Of a stretch of DNA of 64,000 nt, positions 29,113 to 38,329 are shown piece after piece. The notes under the pieces are model-generated. The model did no database searches, was not told the DNA's origin, and saw only the letters and a program-made list of their open reading frames with translations. Each line of letters opens with the position of its first letter. Position 1 is the first letter of the stretch. Origin of the DNA: Myxococcaceae bacterium (GTDB taxonomy: Bacteria > Myxococcota > Myxococcia > Myxococcales > Myxococcaceae); contig JAEUJQ010000092.1 of NCBI GenBank assembly GCA_016793095.1, positions 98,503 through 162,502 on the forward strand. The letters run 5' to 3'. The translations under genes were made by a program, and so were the position numbers.

Positions 29113-30945
29113 GTGACCCCTCCTCCCTCGACGCCGCGTTGGGTCTGGCGTGCTGGCGCCGTCGCGGCGGGCGTGTACGCGGCGTGGTCCTTCTGGGTCG
29201 CGCTCTGGCTGCCGCTCGACTCGTGGGACGCCTACGACTACCTCGTCAACGCTCGCCTCATCGCCGGGCACGATCTCACGCACCTCGCCCAGGCCTACCG
29301 AACCGATCGTCCGCCCGGCATCTCGCTGCTCGTCGCGCCTCTGCTCGCGCTCAACTACCAGCCCGGCCAGCGGGGGCTCGCGGGCCTCGTGCACCTCGTG
29401 CCGTGGAGCCTCGGCCTCGGCGCCCTCGCGCTCACGTGGCTCATCGTGCGTCAGCGCTCGGGTGAAGCCCTCGCGTTCCTCGCCGCGGCCTTCGTCGCGC
29501 TCAACGCGATCGTGCTCCACGCCCTGCCCTTCATCATGGCCGACGTCGCGTCGATGACCTTCGGGCTGCTCACCCTCTGGCTCGCCGAGCAGGTCGTCAC
29601 GAAGAAGGACTGGCGCCTCGTCCTCGCGCTCGCGTTCACCGTCGGCCTCGCCATGCTGTGCAAGTACCCGATGGCGCTCCTGGGGTTGGCGGTGCCCGTG
29701 GGCAACCTGCTGTGGACGTGGGCTGGCGCCGGCCGCCCCGACACGGTGAAGGCGAAGCTGCGCTCGACCGTCCACGGGAGGCTGGCGCTGGGCCTGGTCA
29801 CCGGTCTCGCGCTCTTCTTCGCGGTGCATGCCCTCATCTACTCGCGCATCGTGCCGGGCCCGGGCGCGTGGTCTGAGCGCATGCTCGCGGGCCTGAAGAC
29901 GGCGTGGGCTGGCGGCGGCGGCGCAGGCGCCCTCGACCCCTGGTGGGAGCTGCCGAACGCCATCTGGTGGACCTTCGGACCTCCCGTGTCGCTGCTCGCG
30001 GTGCTCGGCGCTGGCGTCGTGGTGGTGCGCGATCGCGATCGCGCTGGTTGGCTCCACCTCGTCTGGGCGCTCGCGATGATGGGCCTCTTCATCTTCGTCA
30101 TCGGCCACAAGGAGTCTCGCTACGTGATGCCGGCGCTGCCCTCCATCGCCATCCTCGCAGCGCGGGGCCTCTCGCTCTTCGAGACCTGGCCAAAGGTGCT
30201 CGCCGGCCTCGCCGCGGTGGCCCTCGCCGGCCTCGCGCCGTCGGCGTTCGCCGAGCTGCGCCGCATGAGCGACCCGCTCTACACCCGCCCGTCGATGCTG
30301 GCGTGGGCCCGCTACGCGCTCGATCACGCAGGTGAGCGGCCGATCATCCAGCACCCCAACATCTCGCCCTTCGCGCTCTACCCGAAGGACCCCGTCGTCT
30401 TCCCGAACGACGAGTACTGGCACTACCACCACATCAACCACGGCGGGCTGGAGTGGTTCTTCGACCGCCGCCTGCTCGCGATTCAGGTCCAGCCGGGGCC
30501 AGCGGGAGTGACCGTGCAGAGCCCGTGGATTCACGCGCGCGTGCCGCCCGAGTGGCTGCAGCAGCTCGGTGACGACGCGGTGTGGCTGGCGGCGCTGCCG
30601 AAGGGTGGAGTCCTGCTGAGCCCACCGCAGGGCTGGTACGAGACCTCCAGCGCCGCGCAGCAGCCCGAGCCGCCCCCGCCGTTCGTGGCGATCGACCTGG
30701 TGCACGTCACGCTCGCGCGGCGCGCCGCGACCGAGACGACGGCGGAGTACTCCGACGGCGCCACCACCATCACCCTCTCTCGGCAGCCCGACGGCTGGCG
30801 GCTCGTGTCGCCTCCGCCCGAGCGCCGCTGGTACACGGGCGTCGCCGAGGGAGCGCCCCGCCGCTGGACCGAGCCCGCGCAGGAGCTCCCCAACGCGCTC
30901 GACGGCCTGTGGAGCACCCGGCACGTGTTCCCCGTCCGTCCCTGA
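29113..30945 (+). CDS. GT-C family membrane glycosyltransferase (GT39/ArnT-like)
   Basis: 610 residues from GTG 29113, 132 nt after rfbC. About ten membrane helices fill the first 400 residues. The first periplasmic loop has LPLDSWDAYDYLVNARLIAGHD (acidic catalytic candidates) and RTDRPPGISLLVAPLLAL, the usual GT39/ArnT arrangement. A soluble C-terminal domain of about 200 residues (HPNISPFALYPKDPVVFPNDEY onward) follows. Likely transfers a sugar from a polyprenyl-phosphate donor on the periplasmic side. Confidence 0.78.
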   Translation: MTPPPSTPRWVWRAGAVAAGVYAAWSFWVALWLPLDSWDAYDYLVNARLIAGHDLTHLAQAYRTDRPPGISLLVAPLLALNYQPGQRGLAGLVHLVPWSLGLGALALTWLIVRQRSGEALAFLAAAFVALNAIVLHALPFIMADVASMTFGLLTLWLAEQVVTKKDWRLVLALAFTVGLAMLCKYPMALLGLAVPVGNLLWTWAGAGRPDTVKAKLRSTVHGRLALGLVTGLALFFAVHALIYSRIVPGPGAWSERMLAGLKTAWAGGGGAGALDPWWELPNAIWWTFGPPVSLLAVLGAGVVVVRDRDRAGWLHLVWALAMMGLFIFVIGHKESRYVMPALPSIAILAARGLSLFETWPKVLAGLAAVALAGLAPSAFAELRRMSDPLYTRPSMLAWARYALDHAGERPIIQHPNISPFALYPKDPVVFPNDEYWHYHHINHGGLEWFFDRRLLAIQVQPGPAGVTVQSPWIHARVPPEWLQQLGDDAVWLAALPKGGVLLSPPQGWYETSSAAQQPEPPPPFVAIDLVHVTLARRAATETTAEYSDGATTITLSRQPDGWRLVSPPPERRWYTGVAEGAPRRWTEPAQELPNALDGLWSTRHVFPVRP

Positions 30946-31048
30946 CAGAACCACGGAATCGACCGGCGGCATGCCCACGCACGCCGGCCTCCTGGGACCG
31001 ACGGCGAAGGCAGCGTGTCGTTCGAGGCGTTCGACTCCGCGGGCCAGC

Positions 31049-31339
31049 GCATCGGGCGGCGGGTGCCCCGATCAGACCGTCGCGAACACGACCGCGGAGG
31101 ATCGCCTCTTCGGCGCGGTGTCATCGTGGCGAGAAGCTCGCCCAGGACCGCCACGTCAACTCCGTCCGGGAGTACGTCATCGTCAGTATCGCCAACGTCG
31201 CATCGAGGTGCACCGCCGCGACGGGAAGACGTGGACGCTGCGCGAATACCGCCCGCGAGAGGACGTGGAGCTCGCCAGCCTCGACGTCCGGCTCCCCGTC
31301 GATGCCATCGACGACGACCCGACGAAGCCGCCGTCCTGA
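31049..31339 (+). pseudogene. Remnant of a Uma2-family (DUF820) endonuclease-like gene
   Basis: Pieces of one family lie in three frames. In frame 2 near 31049-31120, ASGGGCPDQTVANTTAEDRL resembles the N-terminal mxGGxPxH motif. Another frame near 31120-31200 reads HRGEKLAQDRHVNSVREYVIVS, the family's DRGEK...REYVLVS block. From 31199 to 31339 the first frame resumes with RRIEVHRRDGKTWTLREYRP and VELASLDVRLPVDAI, the C-terminal end. The catalytic core between the first two pieces is missing, so this is a deleted, frameshifted relic. Uma2 genes are often mobile and multicopy. The rest of the 398-bp gap (30946-31343) shows nothing else. Confidence 0.6.
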
Positions 31340-31343
31340 GTCG

Positions 31344-33020
31344 TCACGGCACGAGGTACGGCAGCCTCGCTGCGAGCGGCGTGTCCGGGGCGACGCAGAT
31401 CAACACGCCCTCGAGCGGCCCGCACTTCGCTCCGTGCAGATCCGACGCGTAGTTCGGGTCGGGATCGATCACGTAGATGGTGTCGCGCGAGAGCGGCCCG
31501 CTGAAGTGCGCGTTGCACAGCGGGCCCACCGCGGCCGGCACGCGCCCCACCAGGCCCGAGTTGATGGTGAGGCCCTCTCGCGCCGCGACCTGCGAGAGCC
31601 GGTTGATGAGCGGCTCGTTGTAGCCGCACACCCACTGCACCTGGATCGGCACCACCCGCAGGTGCTGGTACTGGCCGCGCAGGCCCGTCCACTGGGGCCC
31701 GAGCGGTGGTGGCAGCGGCGGCACGTCCCACCCGCGAGGCCGCGGGGCGATCTCGCTGAGCTGCACGATGGCGCCGATGACGACCGGCAGCGCCCACAGC
31801 GCCCGGCGCCTGGACGCGATCACGAGCGCCGCGAGGGACCCCAGGCCCAGCAGGTAGTGCAGTGACCAGATGAAGCGCCCCGACGTCCTGAACATCGACG
31901 GGAGCGGGTCGAGCAGCTTGAAGAACCCCCACAGCTCGAGGACGACCTGCCCCGAGAAGGTGATGCGCGCCGACGCCGCGTAGAGCGCCTCGCCCAGCAC
32001 CATCACGAGCAGCGGCGCCAGCAGCCACAGCACCCGCGCCGTCTCTCTGACGCGCGTCGCCGCGACCCCAAGCGCCGAGGCCACCACCACGAACATGCCC
32101 AGGCCCAGGTAGCTGAAGCCTTCTCCCTGCCGCGACGAGACCGGGAAGCCGGGAACCCACCGCGAGAGCTGGTGCGAGTTGAAGAACGTCCCCAGGTCGG
32201 CCGAGAAGTCCCCGAACCCTTCGGCGGTCCGGTTGACCGGATCGGGCAGAATGCCCCCGACGAGCCACAGCATCAGGCCCGTGCCGACGACGAGCAGCGC
32301 CAGCGCGATCGCGCTCTGCTTCCAGCTCACCCCTGCGCGCCACTTCGCGATCACCACGTTGGCCAGCGCGAGGGGGATCGAGATCGCCGCGAGGTAGCCC
32401 TCGACGCCGACCGCGAAGGCGGCGCCGCCACACGAGAGCCAGGCGAGGCGATGGGGCCTGGTGGGCTCCGTCACCAGCAGCACTCCGATGGCGAGCTGCA
32501 GCAGCACCAGCCACTGCGCCGTGAGCGCGATGTGCCCGAAGCGCGCGGGCAGCATCGGCTCGGCCATCACCAGCAGCGCCCCCGCCAGCCGCAGCCCCGG
32601 CGCCGCGCCGAGCCTCCGCAAGAGCCACCACGCGGTGAGCGCGAGCCCCGCGTACGACGACGCCAGGAAGAGCCCGTAGAGCTGGAAGTCGCGCGAGACC
32701 GCGAGCCCGACGAGCTTCCCCACCTCGGCCAGCCAGAAGACCGAGTTCGTGTAGAACACGCTGGTGCCCCAGGGCGCGAGCAGGTTGGGCGTCAGGCCCG
32801 GCGGCAGCGTGAAGGGCCCACGAATGTGGAAGAGCCAGCCATGGTAGGTGGCCGCCCAGTCGCCGCTGAGCATCCACTCGACGTGGGTGGGGTCGAGGAT
32901 GCGCCACTGCGTGCGGGTGCCGAACCAGACGACGGCCGCGACGACGAGGAGGCACACCTCGATGATGGGGCCAACGCGTCGTGGCGAAGGAGGCGCAGGC
33001 GTGGAGGCCGGCTCACTCAC
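31344..33020 (-). CDS. Multispanning membrane protein, DUF6311-like
   Basis: 558 residues from a GTG start 9 nt after the stop of the gene upstream. About ten helices are followed by a soluble C-terminal part (about 430-558). An N-terminal loop (DPTHVEWMLSGDWAATYHGWLFH, then NLLAPWGTSVFYTNSVFW) and the LPSMFRTSGRFIWSLHYL block recall DUF6311-type GT-C-like proteins. The catalytic role is unproven; an acidic residue in the first loop may be active. Probably co-transcribed with the GT87-like gene as part of the glycan locus. Confidence 0.7.
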   Translation of the reverse strand: MSEPASTPAPPSPRRVGPIIEVCLLVVAAVVWFGTRTQWRILDPTHVEWMLSGDWAATYHGWLFHIRGPFTLPPGLTPNLLAPWGTSVFYTNSVFWLAEVGKLVGLAVSRDFQLYGLFLASSYAGLALTAWWLLRRLGAAPGLRLAGALLVMAEPMLPARFGHIALTAQWLVLLQLAIGVLLVTEPTRPHRLAWLSCGGAAFAVGVEGYLAAISIPLALANVVIAKWRAGVSWKQSAIALALLVVGTGLMLWLVGGILPDPVNRTAEGFGDFSADLGTFFNSHQLSRWVPGFPVSSRQGEGFSYLGLGMFVVVASALGVAATRVRETARVLWLLAPLLVMVLGEALYAASARITFSGQVVLELWGFFKLLDPLPSMFRTSGRFIWSLHYLLGLGSLAALVIASRRRALWALPVVIGAIVQLSEIAPRPRGWDVPPLPPPLGPQWTGLRGQYQHLRVVPIQVQWVCGYNEPLINRLSQVAAREGLTINSGLVGRVPAAVGPLCNAHFSGPLSRDTIYVIDPDPNYASDLHGAKCGPLEGVLICVAPDTPLAARLPYLVP

Positions 33021-33029
33021 GAGACGGGC

Positions 33030-34403
33030 TCACTTCGCCACGACGGCTGGCGCCGCAACAGGCGGATCCTTCAGCGCCGGCAGGAGCGCCGCGACGAGGA
33101 AGAAGAACGCCACGAAGTGGTAGTAGTTGCAGAACGCCTGTCGGGCGAACTCGAACATCCACCCGTAGGCGAGGCCGATGAAGACGATCGCGCTGCGCAG
33201 CGTGGGGCTCTTCCGGCGCCACAGCAGCACCACCAGGCCGAGCACCGCGGCGGGGCCGATCCAGCCGAGCTTCGCGTAGTGCTCCTGCATGCCGTCCGGC
33301 GTCCCGAAGTCGAGCGAGTGCGCGATGAAGGCCGCGAGCGACAGCGAGTCAGGCCGGGGCTTCGCGTCAGCCCACGAGCTCAAGGTGAACTTCGTGAAGC
33401 GCGCTGGATCGCCCACCATGAAGGGGACGATGAGCGCGAGCCCGAAGCCCGCCGCGGCCCCGAAGAACCGCACCGCGGCCTGCTTCCCGCCGCTGCGCCA
33501 GACCCAGATGAGCAGGAGCCCGCCTGCGATGACCGCGTACTGCTTCGTCGCCACCGCCGCGCCCACCGCCAGGCCCGCCTGCCACCACCACCGCCTGGCG
33601 AGGAAGAAGAAGGACACGCCAAGGCACGCCGAGAGGAGCGTGTCGATCCACGACTGCTCCAGCACGAAGAGGGAGATAGGGCACGCGAGCCAGGCGGCCC
33701 CCGCGAGGAGCGGCCGCACCCACTCCTTCCAGTAGACGCGCCCCAGCCCCACCAGGGCGCCGACGATGATCACATCGGCGGCCACCAGCGACGCCCGCAC
33801 GTCCATCGCGCCTCCGCCGAACCAGGCGAACAGGGTGGACCACAGCAGCCACGTCGGCAGGTACGGGAAGCTGGGGATGTAGTCGTACCGCCCGCCGTAG
33901 ATGTCCACGTAGTTCTGCAGGTACGGGTTCTTCCCCTCGAGGAAGTACTTCACCGCCTGCACGCTCGAGGTCCACACGTCGATGAACGGCTGCGGCGACG
34001 ACCACAGCACGTGCCGTCGCGTGATGAGCAACAGCACGACGATCGCCGCCGCCAGCGTCACCAGGACGCGGGTCCTCCATGGTCGCTCGAACACGAACGC
34101 GATCGGCAGGAAGGAGGCCAGCACGAGCGAGGCGATGATGGAGTTCACCAGCGACCTCGTCTCGGGGACCTGCTGCGCGTAGATGAGCTGGGAGTTGGAG
34201 CCGAGCAGGAACGTGCCGACCAGGATCGCGGCTACCCATGCCATGAGCGGCGAGGCGCCGTTGAGCACGCTGCTCGGTCGCCTGAGCTCGACGACGGTGG
34301 TCGCCACCAGCACGCCAGTCAGCCCCAGCACGAAGCTCGGCCCATAGTGGCCGTGCGAGAACGTCAGCACGATCGACACGCCAAGGAAGGCCAGCAGGGG
34401 CAC
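33030..34403 (-). CDS. GT87/DUF2029-like polyprenol-phosphate glycosyltransferase
   Basis: 457 residues; an in-frame TAG lies 12 nt before the GTG, so the start is well bounded. About eleven membrane helices. The loop EGKNPYLQNYVDIYGGRYDYIPSFPYLPTWLL (about 154-186) and the later AVATKQYAVIAGGLLLIW are typical of GT87/DUF2029 mannosyl- or arabinosyltransferase-like GT-C proteins. Likely uses a lipid-phosphate sugar on the periplasmic face. Divergent from the methyltransferase gene with a 103-nt gap that should contain both promoters. Confidence 0.72.
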   Translation of the reverse strand: MPLLAFLGVSIVLTFSHGHYGPSFVLGLTGVLVATTVVELRRPSSVLNGASPLMAWVAAILVGTFLLGSNSQLIYAQQVPETRSLVNSIIASLVLASFLPIAFVFERPWRTRVLVTLAAAIVVLLLITRRHVLWSSPQPFIDVWTSSVQAVKYFLEGKNPYLQNYVDIYGGRYDYIPSFPYLPTWLLWSTLFAWFGGGAMDVRASLVAADVIIVGALVGLGRVYWKEWVRPLLAGAAWLACPISLFVLEQSWIDTLLSACLGVSFFFLARRWWWQAGLAVGAAVATKQYAVIAGGLLLIWVWRSGGKQAAVRFFGAAAGFGLALIVPFMVGDPARFTKFTLSSWADAKPRPDSLSLAAFIAHSLDFGTPDGMQEHYAKLGWIGPAAVLGLVVLLWRRKSPTLRSAIVFIGLAYGWMFEFARQAFCNYYHFVAFFFLVAALLPALKDPPVAAPAVVAK

Positions 34404-34506
34404 GGTGCGCGTCTAGCCCGCGCGGCCCTCGGGTCGGAATGGAAATCCACCTGCCTCAGCCCGGGGCGGACAACACGGAGACCTGCGTGTATGTCGTTCG
34501 ACCGAG

Positions 34507-35247
34507 ATGGACACGACGCTCTACGACGCGCACGCGAGGCTCGACGACGAACACTGGTGGTTCCTGGGTCGGCGCGCGATCGTACGCGACGCGCTGAAGC
34601 GTCACCTGCACCCGCTCATCGGCACGCGGCGAATCCTCGACGCGGGCTGCGGCACCGGCGGCAACCTGCGCATGCTCCAGCAGTTCGGGACCGTCACCGG
34701 CCTCGAGCTCGAGCCGGCGGCGCTCGAGCACGCGAAGCGACGCACGGGCGGCAGCGTTCGGCTGCTCGAGGGCGGCATCCCCGACGGCCTGCCGAAGGGA
34801 GAGCAGTTCGAGCTCATCACCATGTTCGACGTGCTGGAGCACCTCGACGATCCCGTCGGGGCGATCAAGGCGCTGAAGGCGCTGCTGACGCCGTCGGGGC
34901 AGTTGGTGCTGACGGTCCCTGCCTTCCAGTTCCTCTGGAGCAAGCACGACGATCTCAACCACCACCGCCGCCGCTACTCGCTGCGCCAGCTCACCGAGCA
35001 CCTCGCCGAGGGCGGCATGAAGGTGGACTTCCACAGCTACTTCAACTCGGTGCTGTTCGGCCCCGTCGCCGCCGTGCGCCTGCTGCGGAAGGTGGTGCCG
35101 GGCGACGAGGCCGACAACGACTATGGCTCGGCCGGCGGGCTCGCCAACTGGGCGCTCACGCAGCTCTTCTCGGCCGAGCGCCACCTCGCCTCGCGGGTGC
35201 CGGTGCCCTTCGGCGTCTCGCTGCTCGTGGTCGCGACTCAGCGCTGA
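34507..35247 (+). CDS. Class I SAM-dependent methyltransferase
   Basis: 246 residues. MDTTLYDAHARLDDEHWWFLGRR is the typical opening of glycan-associated methyltransferases; the SAM site is ILDAGCGTGGNLRML (about 43-57) with GLELEP and ITMFDVLEHLDDP (post-I and motif II). A C-terminal amphipathic stretch (NSVLFGPVAAVRLLRKV) may touch the membrane. Methylation of a sugar or lipid-linked intermediate is likely; the substrate is unknown. Convergent with the 637-residue membrane protein gene. Confidence 0.83.
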   Translation: MDTTLYDAHARLDDEHWWFLGRRAIVRDALKRHLHPLIGTRRILDAGCGTGGNLRMLQQFGTVTGLELEPAALEHAKRRTGGSVRLLEGGIPDGLPKGEQFELITMFDVLEHLDDPVGAIKALKALLTPSGQLVLTVPAFQFLWSKHDDLNHHRRRYSLRQLTEHLAEGGMKVDFHSYFNSVLFGPVAAVRLLRKVVPGDEADNDYGSAGGLANWALTQLFSAERHLASRVPVPFGVSLLVVATQR

Positions 35248-35253
35248 CGGGGC

Positions 35254-37167
35254 TCAGCTCCGGGGCCACTCGAACAGCCAGAACTGGCCTGCGCCGATCG
35301 GCCCGACGCGCCGCGCTCCCGCCTGCTCGAGGACCTGATCGGGGCCGCCGCCGGCGACGATGCTCCACCGCGCGCCCTTGTCGCGCGTGCGTTGGGCGAG
35401 CGTCGCGAGGTCTGGGCGGGATTTGACGAAGACGATCTTCGTGCGCAGGTCGGGGCTGAAGAACTCTCCCGGGAAGCCGACCGACTCGTCCCACGTCACC
35501 ACCTCGCCCGCCTTGAAGTGCTGCTCGCGGAAGACGGCCTCGGCCTCGGGCCAGTTCCACGAGACGACCTGCTTCGTGTTCCGCTCGAGCGACGTCCAGA
35601 AGGGAGCCTGCTTCCACATCGTGGTCCACCCGTAGGCGGGGTTCCGCTCGAGCTCGCGGCCGCACAGGAACAGGGAGTACGTGAAGAAGCCCAACGTGAC
35701 GGCCGAGACCGCCAGCCTCGCCGCCCGCCACGGCGCCAGCGCCCAGACGAGCCCGATCGCCGCCACGCCCGCCAACGACGAGCCCATCGAGTAGCGCGGC
35801 CAGAACGCCGAGGGCACCGACACCGACGCGATGGCGAGGTACCAGAGGGCGAGCGGCTGCCAGCGACGCTCCCGCTTCGCCAGCGCCCCGAGCGCGAGCA
35901 CGAGGCAGGGGATGGCGACGCAGGTGAACGCGATGCCGAAGTAGCCGTCGCGCACGTCGGGAAAGTAGACGGCCTTGTCCCAGTGGCGGAGCTGATCGAC
36001 GAACCGCTCGAGCTCACCCGGGATCCCGAAGAACGCCGCGCGACCACCGGGAGGGCCTCCGTACTGACTCGAGGCGTCGTTCTCGCCCGGCAGCTCGCCG
36101 AAGAAGGGCAGCTTCGTCTTGAACGGCCAGGCCGGGTTCCCCATCACCAGCGCGTTCTGCACGTACTTGTGGCTTCCCAGCAGGAGGAGGAGGGCCGCCG
36201 AGCCCACCTGGTTCAGGAAGAGCCGACCGCGGCTTTCGGTGCCCTTGAGTTCCCACAGCGCGCGGCCGACGAGGAGGGGGGCGTACATGGCGAGGTGGAA
36301 GAGCCCCGTGTGCTTGGTGCCGAGGTAGAGCCCGAAGGCCATCGCGGTCGCCCATCGATCCCGCCGCTCCAGGGAGAACGAGCTGAAGTACGCGCCCGCG
36401 CCGAGCAACGCGCCGCAGGCGACGTCGACGTGCACCGAGGGGAGCTGCATGAAGACGGGCGCGAAGCAGAGCCAGGCCGCTCCGAGGCCCGTCGCCGCAG
36501 CCCTCGACACCCCCAGCCGTCTCGCCCAGGCCGCTGCCACGAGGGCGCCGATGAGCCCGAAGGGCAGCTGCGGCGCGTCGTCGAGCGCCGTGTTCCCGAG
36601 GAAGAAGACGTTCCACGCGGCGAGCAGGTGCACGTTCCGCGGGTAGCCGCGCGCCTGGTGGAAGCCCGTGTCCATGAAGCCCAGCGAGCCGTCCTGCACG
36701 ATGGTGTTGGTGATCGTGGTGTGGAACATCAGCACGTCCCACCCCCACGAGCGGAAGAACAGCACCATGAAGACGCACCACGCGAGGATCAGGAGCGCGG
36801 GCAGCACGAGGAGCGTCAGCGGCTCCTTCGTCGCGAGGGCGTCGGCGAAGAGGCGCCCCGGCGCCCGCACGTCCTCTCGCAGCTGCGCGAGGAGCACCCG
36901 CGGCGCGCTGCCCCGCACCTGCAGGAACTTGAGCACGCCGATCGAGCCCACGGTCGAGATGACGAAGAGACTCACCGCGCTGATCGGCCTCACCAGGTCG
37001 GCGACGAGGAACGTCACCACGATGAGCGAGACGAAGCTCATCAACGCCACCAGCAGCCGATCGAAGACGCCCCGGTCGCGGTAGAAGTGAACGGCCACGC
37101 CGTAGCCGGCCGCCGCAGGGGCCAGCGTCGCCACCACCAGCCACAGGGCTCGCAGCACGTCCGTCAT
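35254..37167 (-). CDS. Large multispanning GT-C-like membrane protein
   Basis: 637 residues with about twelve hydrophobic helices and a soluble C-terminal domain of about 130 residues (AVFREQHFKAGEVVTWDESVGFPGEF). A periplasmic loop near 140-180 (SWGWDVLMFHTTITNTIVQ, then FMDTGFHQARGYPRNVHLLAAW) has an Asp and conserved-looking aromatic residues like GT39-type enzymes. The family is not certain; it could be a polysaccharide glycosyltransferase or a ligase/polymerase-type enzyme. It is one of five GT-C-like genes in the locus. Confidence 0.68.
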   Translation of the reverse strand: MTDVLRALWLVVATLAPAAAGYGVAVHFYRDRGVFDRLLVALMSFVSLIVVTFLVADLVRPISAVSLFVISTVGSIGVLKFLQVRGSAPRVLLAQLREDVRAPGRLFADALATKEPLTLLVLPALLILAWCVFMVLFFRSWGWDVLMFHTTITNTIVQDGSLGFMDTGFHQARGYPRNVHLLAAWNVFFLGNTALDDAPQLPFGLIGALVAAAWARRLGVSRAAATGLGAAWLCFAPVFMQLPSVHVDVACGALLGAGAYFSSFSLERRDRWATAMAFGLYLGTKHTGLFHLAMYAPLLVGRALWELKGTESRGRLFLNQVGSAALLLLLGSHKYVQNALVMGNPAWPFKTKLPFFGELPGENDASSQYGGPPGGRAAFFGIPGELERFVDQLRHWDKAVYFPDVRDGYFGIAFTCVAIPCLVLALGALAKRERRWQPLALWYLAIASVSVPSAFWPRYSMGSSLAGVAAIGLVWALAPWRAARLAVSAVTLGFFTYSLFLCGRELERNPAYGWTTMWKQAPFWTSLERNTKQVVSWNWPEAEAVFREQHFKAGEVVTWDESVGFPGEFFSPDLRTKIVFVKSRPDLATLAQRTRDKGARWSIVAGGGPDQVLEQAGARRVGPIGAGQFWLFEWPRS

Positions 37168-37268
37168 GAGCGGCGGGCATACACGCCCTCGGGGGAAACG
37201 TCAGCGTTCCCTTGGAACACCGGGCGCAAGCAGGTACACGGCGCGCACCTTCAAACGAGGTTCCGCCC

Positions 37269-38255
37269 ATGCGCGTCGACGTCCTGCAGTGGCTGTGCTG
37301 CCCCGAGACCAACGAGCCGCTCGAGCTCGCCCCCGGCGCCGAGACCGCGTCGGACGGCCACGTCATGCGCGGCACGCTGACGACGAAGGGCGGCAAGCGC
37401 TACGACATCGTCGACGGGGTGCCGGTGCTGATCCCAGGGTCGACCACCAGCCTCGAGAAGGAGACCGCCGACCGCTTCGCCGAGGAGTGGCACCGCTGGA
37501 GCGAGCTGCGCGACTACTACGAGAAGCAGTTCCTCGACTGGGTGGCCCCGGTGTCGAAGGACGACTTCAAGGACAAGCTCGTGTTCGAGGGCGGCTGCGG
37601 CAAGGGCCGGCACACGCACGTCGTCGCGAACATGGGCGTGAAGGCCATCGTCTCGGTCGACCTCGGCACCTCGGCCTACGTCGCCTTCCGCAACACGCGG
37701 CACCTGCCCAACGCGCACGTCGTCATCGGCGACCTGCTGCAGGCGCCGGTGCAGCGCGTGTTCGATCTCGCGTTCTCGGTGGGCGTGCTGCACCACCTGC
37801 CCGACCCGCGCGCGGGGTTCCTGTCGCTGTCGTCGAAGGTCAAGCCCGGGGGCCGGGTGGTGTTCTGGGTGTACGGCCACGAGAACAACGAGTGGATCAC
37901 CCGCTTCGTCGACCCGGTGCGCAAGCAACTGACCGCGCGCCTCGACTCGAACGTGCTGCGCGCGCTCTCGGCCATTCCGACGGCCGGGCTCTTCGGCCTC
38001 ATCAAGGTGGCCTACGACAAGAAGCGGAACCCCTTCGTCGGCAGCCTGCCGTACGGCGAGTACTTCGCCTCGATGCACAAGTACCCGTTCGACGAGCTGC
38101 ACAGCATCGTCTTCGATCAGCTGGTGACGCCGGTCGCCTACTACCTGCGCGGCGACGAGGTGAAGGCGTGGTTCGAGGGCCGGCCGTTCAGCGACGTCGA
38201 GGTGCGCTGGCACCGCAAGTACAGCTGGACCGGCACCGCGAAGATCGCGAGCTGA
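37269..38255 (+). CDS. SAM-dependent methyltransferase with Trm112-like N-terminus
   Basis: 328 residues from ATG 37269. The first 60 residues (VLQWLCCPETNEPLEL, GKRYDIVDGVPVLIP) have the Trm112p-like small domain often fused to such methyltransferases; only a CC pair is present, so zinc binding is doubtful. The SAM site is VFEGGCGKGRHTHVVANMG (about 104-122), followed by VSVDLGTSAYVAF and DLAFSVGVLHHLPDPRAGF. Likely modifies a glycan or lipid intermediate; the target is unknown. Confidence 0.83.
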   Translation: MRVDVLQWLCCPETNEPLELAPGAETASDGHVMRGTLTTKGGKRYDIVDGVPVLIPGSTTSLEKETADRFAEEWHRWSELRDYYEKQFLDWVAPVSKDDFKDKLVFEGGCGKGRHTHVVANMGVKAIVSVDLGTSAYVAFRNTRHLPNAHVVIGDLLQAPVQRVFDLAFSVGVLHHLPDPRAGFLSLSSKVKPGGRVVFWVYGHENNEWITRFVDPVRKQLTARLDSNVLRALSAIPTAGLFGLIKVAYDKKRNPFVGSLPYGEYFASMHKYPFDELHSIVFDQLVTPVAYYLRGDEVKAWFEGRPFSDVEVRWHRKYSWTGTAKIAS

Positions 38256-38329
38256 CTCACGGCCCGGTTGAATCGAGGCGTGCGACCGGCCTGAAACACC
38301 TGCGCCCGCCGCAGCTCGACCGCATCGAC

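Noticed and set aside
32172..35426. 1084-codon plus-strand open frame
   Set aside because: Spans the antisense of two membrane-protein genes and the methyltransferase gene in the wrong frame; composition is Arg/Pro/His-rich with no motif.
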